From: Amblyomma americanum
Lineage: Eukaryota; Arthropoda; Arachnida; Ixodida; Ixodidae
NCBI RefSeq assembly: GCF_052857255.1
Contig: NC_135504.1
Location: forward strand, 147,214,121 to 147,278,120
Reading direction: 5' to 3'
DNA: 64,000 bases
In this document: piece by piece, positions 63,514-64,000 of the stretch
Position numbering within the stretch: the stretch's first letter is position 1
How the letters are laid out: each line of letters starts with the position of its first letter
Notes under the pieces: model-generated
What the model was told of the DNA's origin: nothing
What the model saw: the letters and a program-made list of their open reading frames with translations, nothing else
The model's database searches: none
Position numbers and translations under genes: made by a program

Positions 63514-63790
63514 TGGCTTTGCCACTCAGTTACATTCCCAATAATGGCCCCAGTTGGCCATTATTTTCCCCATAATGGCTTTGCCACTCAGTTACATATC
63601 CAATAATGGCCCCATTTGACCATTATTTTCCCCATATTGTCATTACCACTCAGTTAAATTCCCAATAATGGCCCTGGATGGTCACTATTTTCCCCATATA
63701 GGCAGTGCCACTCTGTTACATTTCCATTATTGGCCCCTCGTTGTGTAGTATTTCCCCAGGATTGGCAACGCCACTTCAATAGGCAGAACG
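63250..63790 (+). repeat. Diverged minisatellite, period about 62 bp, 8-9 copies
   Basis: Phrases of the type CCCC(A/G)ATA(T/A)TGGC..TGCCACTCAGTTACATTCCCAATAATGGCCCC recur about every 62 bp; TAATGGCTTTGCCACTCAG starts at 63,511 and again at 63,573. Central copies are the most alike and the outer ones decay. Each unit carries ATAATGG in both orientations, and in the copy at 63,540-63,565 these make a perfect 10-bp hairpin (AATAATGGCC / GGCCATTATT, 6-base loop). It replaces the end of the retrotransposon and may be part of a different, non-coding transposon. I do not recognise the family. Confidence 0.85.
63282..63307. other. Perfect inverted repeat, 12-bp arms, at the retrotransposon break
   Basis: ATGGTGGTCCTA (63,282-63,293) and TAGGACCACCAT (63,296-63,307) are exact reverse complements separated by CA. 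It lies about 40 bp after integrase similarity ends, within the first diverged minisatellite units. It could mark the end of an inserted element or a hairpin that arose when the break formed. Confidence 0.8.
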
Positions 63791-64000
63791 ATATCGGTCA
63801 TTGTTTGCCACTAATTCTCCACCATTCCAGTGCATTTATTATCACCCACGAAATTTGTGGGTGATAATCCATGAGGATTTGCTTGGGGCAGTTATTGGAT
63901 TTACACAAAAATCTTAGGCAAATCGATCGAAAGATCGAACTATAATATATATGCGCGTTAGTTCTTTAAAAATCTCTCACAAATCCCGATATGTAAACAA
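63791..64000. other. Non-coding AT-rich tail with one perfect hairpin
   Basis: No gene or RNA was recognised here. ATTATCACCCAC (63,838-63,849) and GTGGGTGATAAT (63,857-63,868) are exact reverse complements around GAAATTT, giving a 12-bp stem with a 7-base loop. A small palindromic stretch (ATCGATCGAAAGATCGA) lies near 63,920. The rest is AT-rich unique-looking DNA. The hairpin could belong to the end of a mobile element. A Helitron-type CTRR end was looked for after it and not found. Confidence 0.6.

Noticed and set aside
63857..63900. Helitron 3' end (hairpin then CTRR)
   Set aside because: A hairpin is present, but no CTRR terminus follows at the expected distance and no Helitron protein or TC start was seen.

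Overview
The window is eukaryotic, almost entirely repetitive DNA, and carries no ordinary host gene that I can recognise. The coiled-coil Gag and the polyprotein style of the one mobile element resemble Ty3/Gypsy (Metaviridae) elements that I associate with arachnids, especially hard ticks. I therefore favour a tick or related arthropod genome. This is inference from family resemblance, not a database result.

Positions 1-59,914 form one uninterrupted satellite array that is already under way at the window's left edge. The basic unit is 129 bp, all units run in the same direction, and there are about 465 of them. Units differ by point changes at a few linked positions and by a few recurrent small deletions. 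The array is hierarchical. Multimers of 4, 6, 9, 13 and 16 units have been duplicated in tandem (about 492-517, 759, 1,158, 1,651 and 2,054 bp). A looser 3.6-3.9 kb register runs through about 5-20 kb. Most strikingly, an 11.75 kb block (30,022-41,771) is repeated as a 17.1 kb block (41,772 to about 58,870). The length difference is accounted for by local amplification of a 13-unit repeat between about 46.2 and 54.8 kb. Because 129 is divisible by three and one frame of the consensus has no stop, the array is full of open frames of 60-215 codons. I regard these as a by-product, not genes.

At 59,915 the satellite stops abruptly inside a unit and an LTR retrotransposon begins. It has a 725-bp LTR (59,915-60,639) with TGTCAC/GTGACA ends, a primer-binding-site-like sequence, and a gag ORF with a coiled coil, a SCAN-like capsid C-terminus and a zinc knuckle. 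An in-frame TAG follows, and then the same frame continues through a second zinc knuckle, an aspartic protease and an integrase with complete HHCC and DDE residues. Integrase follows protease directly, with no reverse transcriptase between them. That fits the unusual Gmr1-like pol order (PR-INT-RT-RH) but could also be an internal deletion. The element is cut off near 63,243, just after the integrase core.

From about 63,250 to 63,790 there is an unrelated, diverged minisatellite with a period near 62 bp, whose units carry hairpin-forming inverted motifs. The last 200 bp are AT-rich with one perfect 12-bp-arm hairpin and no recognisable gene.
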